Shown here: positions 47,809-59,400 of the stretch, piece after piece | Layout of the letters: every line of letters starts with the position of its first letter | Position numbering within the stretch: the first letter of the stretch is position 1 | From: Xestospongia bergquistia | Taxonomy: Eukaryota; Porifera; Demospongiae; Haplosclerida; Petrosiidae | Length of the DNA: 64,000 nucleotides | Direction of reading: 5' to 3' | NCBI GenBank assembly: GCA_963965975.1 | Contig: OZ014423.1 | Span: 5,606,301-5,670,300 of the forward strand | Made by a program: the position numbers and the translations under genes | Notes under the pieces: generated by a model | What the model saw: only the letters and a program-made list of their open reading frames with translations | What the model was told of the DNA's origin: nothing | The model's database searches: none

Positions 47809-48497
47809 CGACAAGTGTTATTTTTTTAAAAGCATTATATTTTTGTATTAATATTCTATTTTGTTTGCATCAACAATCTTGAAAATGTACATATCTATCA
47901 TTATTTTATATGGCATTTATAATGATACATTATCAAATTAATAGGATTGATGGAGGAGTGATAGTACTAACAAATTGTGTTACATACCACTATTGTTGCT
48001 AAGGATACCTGACTCCCTCCCCCTCTTGTATTTTTTAAAGTAAGATTCAAATTTAAACAGAATTTTAGTAAATTATAATAACATTGTGTAGAGAAATAAA
48101 TGCAATATTATTAAATAATATTATGAACTTTATAGCGTGCAAACAACTACATAAAACAAATCATGGGTAATAATATACCTATGAAAGAAGAGACAATAAT
48201 AGACGAGGGGACAACCCTCTAATTATAATGGAACAAATGACAACCATATATACACAAATACATATATGTAAAAAAAAAAAACAAAAGGACATATTCCTAC
48301 ATTATTAGATCACTGATAAGTAATAACAATTAAGATAACACAATGAAAAGATGCAGAGGCCAAAACAAACACCCTGAACAAGACAAGAAGGAAATGCATA
48401 AAAGTAGTAATACGTGTGTATACAGGTAATGTCACCTAATAAGACAATTTAAACTACATTGATATATCCAGTTCTTTGCAAAAGAACGTAAATTCTT
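47809..48497. other. Convergent 3' region
   Basis: AT-rich 3' UTR and spacer between pseudoreceptor 2 (plus) and G3BP (minus); a poly-A stretch lies at about 48271. No gene seen. Confidence 0.5.
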
Positions 48498-50389
48498 TCA
48501 TCGCTTTGGAGGTTTGCTCGAAGATACTCGGCTAGATTTGGGAACAAATCCCCCGCCACCACCCATTCCAGTAAGAGGAGGCTTACGATTCCCTATTAAA
48601 GAACCCCCTGGAGGTTTTTGTCCCGAGGGGCGCTTCTCTTCAATGTTAAGCTTACGATCATGTAAGTTAATTTGATGATCTAAACGAAGGCCAATGATTG
48701 TATGAACTGATTCTTCGTTGTCAAAAACAACAAAACCAAAGTTCTTTGGATTTATTCTAACTTCAACGATTTTACCATATTTGTTAAATATATTACGCAA
48801 TTCTTCTTCTGTTGTACCGTTTGGTAAATTTCCAACAAAAATTTGGTGAGAATCAGGAGCTGATCTTGTACTTCCCGACATAACTGAGGTGAGTGGTTTC
48901 TTGTCAAATGAACGCTGATCTGGTTTTCTCAGTGGCTTGGGTTCTCGTTGCGGAAGAGCTTGAGAAGTAGACTAAAGTAAATAAAACAATAAAACAATAG
49001 CACAAAATTACACAAAGCATACCATGTTATTAGGAAGTCTGGTTTGAGTGATGGGTGGAGCTGTACCACTTGTCTTTCCTGCTTGTCCATAAGACTGAGT
49101 CTTAGGATACGACCCACTAACACTCTATGCAATAAACAATATGATAACTTTTATAATTAGAAAGACGACTTGTACCTTTAGTTTTGATGCCCAGGTACCA
49201 GGAGGCTTTGTTTGCTCGACAGCCGTGTAATCTTCTGATGGTAGGGAAGGTCCTCCTTCATTTGTCTCTACAGGAAAACTTGACTCTTCAACGACGTGAT
49301 GAGAATCCTCCAGTAAGCCATTACTTTGTAGGCCTTCAGTAGGCTCTATATATAAAAGGCACACAACAGAGACCAGTATAATGATACATTAAAGTGATGT
49401 ACAATCTTAAACTGTTAGTAGTATCATATTCCATATTATAAAGTGCAAGTTTACTTACCCTCATATTGATCTCCCCAATTACTAGAGGAGGGAGGATCGG
49501 GTTGTCCTGTACTACTACTGGGATCAGGAGAGCTTTTATGAGAATGATCAGACATGTTCCCTTCTTGGTGTCTGTACAAGCCTTCATCAGTCATTGTAAT
49601 ATCCTTAGAGGGCGGTCGTTCTACTGCATCCTGCTCGCTGGTCAAGTCATTCACATCAGTATCACTGGTCATATCTTCATCATAAATTTGATAACGAAAA
49701 ATATCATTGTGTATATAATATTTCTTGGGAGATTCTGGGGCTAGTACAAAGGTTTGAACAAACGGTCTCATTGGTTGACCAGCCACAGAAAGTTCTCCTG
49801 TTACTTGGACAACAATACCAAGACCAATATCATTAGCGATAGTAGCATGGCTATCTACTTGACGTATCTTGGTATGTACTTGTTGTAGTCCCAGTGAAAG
49901 TATCTTCTCATGAATGGCCTGAGAGAAAGAGTACAAATGGAAGGTAAACCAAAACAACGAAACAATTTATTAGTTTATTCTAGTCATAAAGAATTCTACC
50001 CTAGCATTATTTGGCACTTTCAATAATCATGTTAACTACACAATAGTTGGATCAAACAATCCGGCACTAATACCAGAACTATGTTGTCCTCCTACAAGGT
50101 ACTTTTCAGATCTTATGAATATCTTTGTACCTCAAAATTGAGGTTTTATTGTAAAAACATGTTACTGAAGACAATCAACTCAAATTATAGGGTCACGAGA
50201 CAAAATTAGTATAATTACCTTCTGTCCTATGACAGGTTCTTCTGTACCCATTTCATGACCACCACGAGCAAATACTGATTTCTCCAAATAGAATCGATGC
50301 ATTTGAGCAGGATCTTTGTGCATTTGTGTATAATACTGCATGACAAAGAGCTCTCCAATCTTCTGAAAATCTAAGTCACCTTTGTCCAT
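48498..50389 (-). CDS. G3BP: G3BP (Ras-GAP SH3-binding protein, stress-granule scaffold)
   Basis: Exons 50389-50219, 49918-49459, 49345-49176, 49124-49023 and 48971-48498. The N-terminal NTF2-like domain ([71 protein letters not shown]) forms the G3BP dimer and client pocket. An acidic, Ser/Pro-rich middle follows, then an RRM ([32 protein letters not shown]) and a short basic Gly/Pro C-terminus ending KPPKR. The classical RGG box is reduced to GMGGGGGF with few RGG triplets. In animals G3BP nucleates stress granules and binds RNA. A noncoding first exon probably lies at about 50845-50895, as a GTAAGT donor on the minus strand faces the start exon. Confidence 0.93.
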
Positions 50390-51008
50390 TTTGTTTGTTG
50401 GTGGGGACAAGCAATGACAACCAGACCACCTCTTGTGAGACACACAAAGTAACAATTACTAGTACGTTATGTTTGGGCCTATCATAAGAGATGAGAGGGG
50501 AAGAACAGGAAAGTTAAGATATTGGTTCCTGAGGTGATAAATGAAAAAGGGAATTGTTACATAACATTATAACTAGTATGGAATATCAGCATAGAGAATC
50601 AAAGACTGACAGAAACGACAATTTTTAAGTTCTGTTCTCACATACAATTGTTCTTACTAACTACTAAGTTAACGAATACTTTCAGATGCTACAAATGCGT
50701 ATAGCAGTTAAAAAAATTAACAATTCAAAGTATAGGACCAGATATAATATACGAAAAGATAGTTCCTCATTTACAAGACTACATTTATAGGCCAACTCTT
50801 CCCTTTTACAATTAAATATACAGAACACCTATAAAAAGACTTACGAATATTACTTGATAAGAAAACTACTTTCGTCCGTACGCCATTTTCGCCATGTGGT
50901 TATTTGCTTCCTCTAATTGCAAGACTACTGCGCATGTGCAACCGCACCTATTGTCTCCTCCCACAGAATAATTACTCTTTATTACGCGATCCTCATAAAA
51001 GACGACCG
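50390..51008. promoter_or_regulatory. G3BP 5' leader and promoter
   Basis: On the minus strand, a likely 5' UTR exon ends with a GTAAGT donor at 50843-50844. Upstream, GTACGCCATTTTCGCCATG (about 50878-50896) contains the CGCCATTTT core typical of YY1-type initiator sites. This also lies just before the orphan plus-strand exon at 51009, so the promoter may be divergent. Confidence 0.45.
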
Positions 51009-51060
51009 ATGAAAACATTTAGTCTACTGTTTTGCGCCTTGTGTCTGATCGGCGTCGATT
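51009..51060 (+). pseudogene. Orphan signal-peptide exon of a TGF-beta receptor-like gene
   Basis: ATG at 51009 opens MKTFSLLFCALCLIGVD and ends in a GTAAGTTT donor at 51061, in the same phase (1) as the first exons at 56430, 47041 and 45505. Its 3' part (GCCTTGTGTCTGAT...GTAAGTTT) matches the first exon of the receptor at 56430. No cysteine-rich ectodomain exon was recognised downstream. An open stretch at 51924-52135 with a GTAAGTAA donor might be a diverged next exon, but I cannot show this. Either a dead relic or the first exon of a highly diverged gene. Confidence 0.55.
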
Positions 51061-52799
51061 GTAAGTTTCTAGATTCCCACAAATTAATGGATGGTATAAA
51101 TTTAATTATAAAAGTAGAGATCAAGTACAAAAAAACATTACGCAATCAATTCATTATTTCACGTGTTGGAGTTTATATATATGAGCTTAATTGACAAATC
51201 TTTCATTTTGTAGCCTATTTTTGAGGTTGTTTAAAGAAACTAGTTGCATGTCTATAAGATATTATTTCTACAAGAATTTGGACAGACTTAATTAAATTGC
51301 AGAGAATTGTGAGCTAAAATGGATTTTTCTCACTAACAATAAGAAATTAATTATTCTATACTATGCACATTAATTTAAAAATGATGTGATTGCAATATCA
51401 TTAAGTTAAATGTGTATTTTAACAGTTTATCATTTAACAGTTTAACACTAAAAATTAATAAGTTACTGTCTGTCTGTTACAATAGTACAACATTCTAGCA
51501 AATTAATTATGGTAAGTAATATTAAATTCCATAGTAATCCACCCATGATAGTAAGCTACAAAGGTTAAAATAACTCAATTTTTATAGTGAATTTAATTGT
51601 TGTTCTATCTGTGGAACACACACGGTCTAGTTTTGTAATCCTACACAGAAAACATTTTTCTTGCATGGTAGCAGTATATTTGGCTTTACAAGTGGTTGCT
51701 CAACAGTAACACAAGATTCTGTGATGTCTAGTATATCAACGTTGATATTGAAATGTCTATAAAGCGACTCTGAATAGATGTTAATGTTAGTGTTGCATAC
51801 ATATAAGTATATTATATATTGTGATTATAGAGTAATTTAAAACAGCTACTGAAAATATACAGACAATTCAACATAAGGCACAATTAACATCTATAATTAT
51901 CATGAATTTCATAATTTGCTCTAATGAAAACTGAGAATTGTCATTACAAAATTGGTTGTCAATTAAATTTAATATTATCAGTGTGTAATGACAGCACAAC
52001 AAAGACTTCTCTAGATACTGCTCCAATATCTATAGAAACTGATGAAATTTGTAATGACTACATTAGTGATACCAATGGGATTGGTACAAATAAGCAGCTC
52101 AGTACATCTCCTCAAACAGACAAATCTCATGAAGAGTAAGTAATCACAATAACTCATCAGAAGCCAATGACTCAATTCCACTTAAACACACATTCACTGA
52201 CAGTTAACAATGAATGTTATTTAGCAGCCACCAATAATCTTGATAATCATAACAATATCGATAACTATACTCAAAAGAACCTGAGAAATATGACATCCTA
52301 AAAGAATACTTACAACCTTGTTGATAATATCCTGGAAATTGATATAAAGATTTTGTAGTGATTAATGGAATTAAATAAATTGCTCTATCCTGTATATCAT
52401 ATGACACCAATATTGGTTCTCAATACAGGACGGACATTAGAAATTTAGTATGATGTGGGCAAGGGTTAAAAATTTAGTTAGTGGGTTGTATACATAGCCT
52501 ATGATGAGGGAACTTGATTACTACGATACCACCAATCCACCATAGGCACTGCAAAACTGCACCTTTTGAGGTATGAGTAAATACACAATTATCCCTGACC
52601 TCCAACAACAATTATTATTTAAAATTAATTTTATAACAAAAATAATCATGTAATTAATGAGCTGTTTAAGCTCACACAAAATAAGGATACATGATAAATG
52701 AGAGCTAAAAGATACAGAATATTGAACATTAATAAAATGGTCAGTTAGAATTATTGGATCATGAATAGTAATAACATTAAAATGAGATATTAGTGATAG
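51061..52799. other. Region without a recognised gene
   Basis: AT-rich, with no recognisable homology. The only candidate is the open stretch 51924-52139 (several Cys, a splice-donor-like end). 3' UTR of the minus-strand receptor lies at the right end. Confidence 0.4.
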
Positions 52800-55700
52800 T
52801 TATGAAAAACACATTTTTAGTTCACAATTCTCTGCAAGTTTGTCCAATTTCTTGCGAATATAAAATGCTGTAGGTCTGGCAGCTGGATCTCTGTACCAAC
52901 ACTCGCACATAATTTTACTTAATCCTCTTAAAAGCTATAATATCAAAAAAAAGAGTTTGATTTCTAAAATTGCTTGCTTATTCAATTATATTCGTTTCTA
53001 GCATAAATAATATATAAAAACTTTTAATTATGATGTATTTAATTATTAGATAGTCTAGTAAAAACATCTGATTAAATATACATGAATTGTCAACTAATTA
53101 GACATGTCAGAGCACAGCTGGGTTATGATATAATATCAAAGAATTACTACATACACACCTATTATATAATATCAAAGAATTACTATATATATACACACCT
53201 ATTATATAATATCAAAGAATTACTACATACATACCTATTATATAATATCAAAGAATTACTACATACATACCTATTATATAATATCAAACATACACACCAT
53301 TATTAAATACTACTTTCTGATTTTTCATCTATAATTTTGTTGAAAACTAAGAGACTATAACAACATGGTACAATTCTTGTTTTGTTTAAAATTTGTTTGT
53401 GGTTCAAAATATGACATGTGATATCGTAGTAACAGTGTAAGAGGAAATACTGACTATATCAACTTATTTCAATCCAAAGGAAATAGGATTAGTGTACCAG
53501 ATGTCCTTTCCCACAGAGTGAATGACTTGTAGGTAGGTAGGTTTACTTACATCACTATTAGTCCATCTATTTGGAATCTCAGGTATGGCATTCTTGTCAA
53601 CAATGATCTCTTTCATGTCTTCAAAGGATGGATCAGCTGGAACTAGAGAATGGAAAGGCACTTCATAGTCTTCAGCTTCTCCTGGAGATAAAAAAGGGAT
53701 AAAAAATCAAAAAGTATAACTTTTAGTAGATTTTAATTAGATCTTGATTATCTATTCAATGGAACATGTTCTATTGCATGGATATGTAAAAATAAATTAC
53801 GAAACAATTAATCACAACCAGATGATTACAACTAAAATAAATAGCATTCCTAATCAATACTGCAATCCATACTGGGCACACCAGAAACCTGTTAAACAAT
53901 AGAGCAGCTGTTCACTATCTAATCAACTCCACACCTACCAATTAAATATATTAACAAACCCACCATTCATAGAAGAGATGAATTGAATTCTTTAACATCA
54001 AATTAATATGATAATAATACAGCTGCTGATAAACACAATTAACAGTTGTACAACATACTAACAAGTAGACCACCTTCTTTTGTCAAATGTGGGTGTGCTT
54101 ATAGACTAACCATTGTTAAACTATTGTCTATTACATCAACTCTTTAACTGCCTACTTACTTTATCTTGTCAAACAATATACATAATAACTACATTTTTGT
54201 AGAAGGTTAGGCCATGTGACTGCTATGCACTCAACACATGTCACATGATAAGTACAATCTGTTAAACAACTTTGAGAACAAGTGTAAGATAAAAGATCAA
54301 GTAAAATTTATTGCACAATTAAAGGTAACAATTAATTTTGTTGACAAAGACTACCACGTGGAAAAGCAGACAAACTGACAGATAGAATGACAAATGGACA
54401 GCATGCATTATACATATTTATAATACAGCTGTTATGGACGTACCTCCATCTTTACATCTCCTGCATATTTCCCACATCACAAGACCAAATGAATATATGT
54501 CTGATCTTAAAAATGACTCAAAATTACAGGTGTTTATACTCTCTGATAATATCTCTGGTGACATATATCGTTTCGTTCCTTGTCGGAGGTTCTCTAGAGT
54601 ATTAAACGTTGGTCTGTTACTGTTTTTAACAATGGCCAGTCCAAAATCAGCTATACAACATGTGTCATCATTTTTAACAAGAATATTCTTTGATTTGATG
54701 TCTCTGTGAGCAATTGATGGCTTCCCTTGAGTACCAGACAACTCTGTGTGCAGATACGTTATCCCTCGACAAGCTGACAAAATAAGTCTCATGGTATTCA
54801 AGGCTGAAAAAGGCTCTCTATGGAGTTCATCAAACAGGGAACCTCGAGGATAATACTGAGTTATAAGCCACAATTCAGTCACACCATTATTCGAAAGCAT
54901 GTCAGTCGCAAAACAAGATAATATGTTCTCGTGGCGAAGATTGACACTATTGTACATGTCCGACTCATGAAACCATGACTGTTCATCTTTAGAGAAAAAT
55001 TTCTTGACTGCATATTTTTCACCCTGATATTTACCAACATACACTTGTCCAAACCTTCCCCCACCAATGGGATCACCTAGAACAATGCTTCGAGCTATTG
55101 TACGCTTTACAAGAAATGGTAAACCAGAACCTGACCCTGACGTACATGTTAATGATATGTCGGAAACTGTGACTGGCACAGGTTCAATTGAGTTTGAAAA
55201 ATTATATGTTGACGTCTGTGTCAAGCACATTTCTTTAGAGTTTTGAAAATTGGAATTAGGATGATTGTGATGATTATGATGGTTATGGTTAGTGTGATGA
55301 AGGACTCCATTTGAGGGTACCCGTCTAGATTTGCGTTTGTGTTTAAAACAGGCTACAATAATGATTGCAATAATGTTGAATATTATGGCACAGGCACCAA
55401 TGGCGACGATTGGAACTGTAATGATAAAAGTAAAGGAAATACCAGCATCGCCTAAAGAGAAAATATATACCACATCACAATAATATTTTGTTAATTAATT
55501 AATGTGACATTTGGCATAAACAGCAATTAGGTGTACATTAAAAACCACATGTCTATCAATATTATGACTACTTAGTATAAACTCATTTTACCTGGACTGT
55601 TGTTTGAAGGTACAATGGCTAGGATAGTGCTAGATGTAGCATATGACGAGTTAAATGGAATTGTGACATTAATATTTTCATTGCAAAAATGTTTATTGTC

Positions 55701-56136
55701 ACAACACTTGTATCTGAATTTGGTCTGGTCGCTCGGGTTAGGATGAACGTCCCCTTTACAAACTCCAGATGAGTTATTGTTGGCCAAACCCAGCCTTACA
55801 TCTTGTCGAGAAAAACATCCATAATCCCAATCGTGTTTATTTGTATCAGTATGTAATATAAGTCTAGCATAGCATACTGTTCCATTACAACGTGAAGTCC
55901 CTTTCGGACACTCATCGTCACAATAACAAAGTAACGATTTACCTGCATATCAAAGCGAGAGAAAGACAATTGAGAAACATAATCTGCAACTAAGCAATAG
56001 CTTGTATATTATATATAATTATATAAATAATTTTAGTTTTAATATTCTCGTTATTAATATTCAGCTTACTTATTTTCGGTAGCAACACGAATATAACGAC
56101 GACAACGGAGATAACAAAAGAACGTCTAATCAACAT
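52800..56136 (-). CDS. TGF-beta superfamily type I receptor kinase
   Basis: Exons 56136-56070 (signal peptide), 55942-55592 (ectodomain CYCDDECPKG, CYARLILHTDT, GCFSRQDVRLGL, YKCCDNKHFCNEN), 55451-54444 (transmembrane, His/Asn-rich juxtamembrane, GS box, kinase), 53681-53551 and 52934-52800. The GS box reads TSGSGSGLPFLVKR. Kinase motifs: GGGRFGQVY, YAVKK, AHRDIKSKN, IADFGLA, GTKRYMSPE, SDIYSFGLVMWE, then CECWYRDPAARPTA and the C-terminal IRKKLDKL. The beta4-beta5 (L45) loop region is TDMLSNNGVTELWLI, different from the ADNKD form and nearer to the ALK1/2 style. The juxtamembrane segment (HHTNHNHHNHHNHPN, about 55300) is unusually His-rich. Phosphorylates receptor SMADs in the family; the substrate class here is inferred. 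Confidence 0.92.
53129..53290. repeat. Minisatellite, about 37-bp period
   Basis: Four to five tandem copies of TATTATATAATATCAAAGAA followed by TTACTACATACATACC, with small variations, in the intron before the last exon of the minus-strand receptor. Confidence 0.85.
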
Positions 56137-56429
56137 TTTCAACACTATTCCTTCTTGTCGAAAGAAGCATAATCATATAAATAAAACCCAACCTACGGGC
56201 GGTGCAGCTAACGCTCCGCTAATAATTATAATTTCGTCATTAACCTACTACGTTACGTCATGACCTTTCTTCCGTACCACACCTTTTAACGATCGATATT
56301 CCTATCCTCAGGCCAAATTTAAACCCTCTGCTTATCTGACGTTTACTCCGTTCAAGTAGCGCAAACAGAGCGATCTTACCCTGAAGGTTTTGTGCACTCG
56401 ATCTTCTTAAGTAGTCGATTATCACGAAG
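56137..56429. promoter_or_regulatory. Bidirectional promoter of the two type I receptor genes
   Basis: Only 293 bp separates the two start codons (56136 minus and 56430 plus). The interval is richer in CpG than the surroundings (CTACGGGCGG, TACGTTACGTCATGAC). TACGTCA near 56251 resembles a CRE/ATF half-site. Shared control is inferred from the layout. Confidence 0.5.
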
Positions 56430-59400
56430 ATGCCTCGTTTGTTGTCTCTATTGTCTTTTGCCTTGTGTCTGATATGGATCAATAGCGTTGACTGTAAGTT
56501 TGTCAATTACCACATTGACATTATACTATATAATACACATCAATAAACTTTTTTTATTATTTATTTATTATTGTCATCTCTTCTTGTGTAGGTCTGACGT
56601 GTTACTGTAAGAATACAGATTGTAATAATTTAATAACATGTACAAATGATAATCCCTATTCATATTGTGATATCACTATTGATAGTGCAGGAAACGTTTA
56701 TCAAGGCTGTGAAGATGATATCGCTGACTATCAAACATGTACAGGAACGTTACATGTTAATCCTGGTGCAAATTTCCCTTATTATATGTGCTGTAGAACT
56801 AGCAAATGTAATTCACTTGAGGCAATCCAAACTTCATCTCAAATATTTCCTAGTTCATCTTCTTTACCTGTTTCTTTATTAACTTCATCCTTACCTGTAA
56901 CTACTATAACACCAACTAGTTCCATTCTAGCAACCACAGCACTTTTTGCCTCTGTCCAACAAACTACTGGTAAGTTATCTCCCTCTCTTTTTATTATCAA
57001 CAATAACTTACAATTGTTTATTTTGGTATTATTTTATGTCATTGATGATGTCGGTTATTGATGTAATGAACATATAATGTAAAGTTATCATTGACTTCCT
57101 TTCAATACCCTATATACACATTGTTAAGAGCATATGACATTCTCTTATGATGCATTCTATTTTTATTATAGTTACTTCAACTCTAACTATTTCTGGCACA
57201 GACTTTCCTTCCCTTACCACTGACCCAACAGATCAGTCATCTTCGGGTGTAGCCCCGTCATATGCTATTGCTGTCATTGTTGTATTGACCTTCTTATTGG
57301 CTGTATTTATTATCATAATAGTCATTGTCTTTTTCCTACACTTCTATCCAAGACATATCGTAGGTGTTGCTGTTCCTATAGAAAGTGATGGCACACCAAC
57401 ATTATCTACTATTAGCTGTGGTGAATTCTCCAGTGATAAAACTCTACATGATCTGCTTGATGGTACAACTTCAGGTAGTGGTTCTGGGTTGCCGTTACTT
57501 GTCCAACGTTCGGTGGCTACTCAGGTCACTCTTTGTGAGCTTGTTGGAAAAGGTCGTTTTGGTGAGGTCTGGAGAGGAAGTTATAAAGGAGATAATATTG
57601 CTGTCAAGATTTTTCATACCAAAGAAGAGGCATCCTGGTTTCATGAGGTGGACATTTATCAAACTTGTCTTATACGTCATCCCAATATACTCCGTTTTGT
57701 AGCAGCTGACAATAAAGATATTGGCATAGCAACACAGCTTTGGCTGATTACAGAATATTGTAACTTGGGTTCTCTGTATGAGGTCTTGTTAAATCAGACA
57801 TTAGATGAAAAAACACTACTAAAACTTTGCTGCACTGCTGCTAGTGGTCTTGCCCACTTACATTCAGAGATCAATGGTACAGAAGGAAAGCCAGCTATTG
57901 CACACAGAGACATCAAATCACGTAACATTTTAGTCAAACAAGATTACTCCTGTTGCATTGCTGACTTGGGACTTGCCCTTAGATATAATCGAAATACAGA
58001 TACTGTAGAGGAACCACCAACTAAACGAGTTGGAACAAGACGTTACCTCTCCCCTGAGATTTTGGATGACACCATGGATACAAAAAATTTTGACTTCTTT
58101 AAACGGTCAGATATGTATTCTTTTGGACTAGTGCTCTGGGAGATTGCCAGAAGAGGATTGTGTGCTGGTAAGAAGTTTTTACATACTTAGATTTTTATCT
58201 TTACACCACTTTTATAATGTGCTTTTCTCTAATATTGTATACATGTAGTGTATTTAGAGGTTTAAGTTATATGCATGTTACCGATGTAACTGTTGTAATT
58301 ACATAAACTTTGTAACATGGAGGCGTGGATATTAGCACAATACAACAACAAAGTGTATTTTACTATGAGAACCTAGAAGGATTAGTTGAATATCGTAGTA
58401 TGTGTTTTAAAATGGGTATGAGTTTGTTATCAAATGCATACCTGACAGTGAAACATGTTGTCATTGCTTAGTAGAAAAATAGCTTATTAGCTAAAGTGAT
58501 ATTAGTAGTCTAATTTAGGGAAGCCAGTGATACAGACTGTGGCTTAAAACTTCCTCCCTCTCCTGTGGCCATTGTCTCAACTGGCCTAATTTTAAACCAA
58601 CTTGTTGGTGTAGTAAAGGTACAGCTCCTTTTGTGTGGTCAGACATTAATTGTTGTAGGTTTATAAGAAAATTCCATTTGGTGTTTTCAATGTTTTGACT
58701 GTACTTTGTCCTCTCAACACTTGTAAAGGAACTTGACACATTCTATAAAATATTGTTGTATATACAAACATTGCAAAGCTACCTGGTTATTAGTGCACAT
58801 TCCTGTGTAGAATTTTTAACTTCATCAACACTGTTCTTATTAAGGAAGCTGTGACCAAGATGTTAAGGATATGTAATCAACTCTGGTATTCTGTTCATAA
58901 GATTACCCTTTATTTCTATAGCCTCTCTTGGCTATGTATGAGAGCGTGTTAAATACTAAATTTGGAAGCATGTGTATATTAGAGAGATAGAATGATTTTT
59001 ATTGGATGGATGGATGGACACACAAATGTCTATGGGTAATAGTTGGATGAGATTGTTTGTCTGGCTATGATTATAGATTGATAGTTGTTGATTACAAGTT
59101 TGCATTTAGTGTATTCTGTACAAAGTGACATTGTAATGACATTGCAGGTGCATTTCTTCCTTGAAAGCCTCCATAATCATTTGTACCTGCTAAAGATCAC
59201 TCTTGTCATCTCCTTGGCAGCTAAAATCTATCGGAAAAGCATCAATGTCATTGACACTGTTAAACACTTGTAGAACAGGTACACAAGATTTGCTCGAATC
59301 ATCTTAAATTCTACAATAAGGGCATACTAGAAATAACTTAAAATATACTGAGTGAAATGTACTACTATCAGTTGGATTACTATTACAATTTTAACTTAGA

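Noticed and set aside
53082-53306. Plus-strand open frame with repeated YYIHTYYIISK
   Set aside because: Coded by the 37-bp intronic minisatellite; not a gene.
56258-56506. 82-codon minus-strand open frame across the shared receptor promoter
   Set aside because: Overlaps exon 1 of the plus-strand receptor in antisense and has no recognisable feature.
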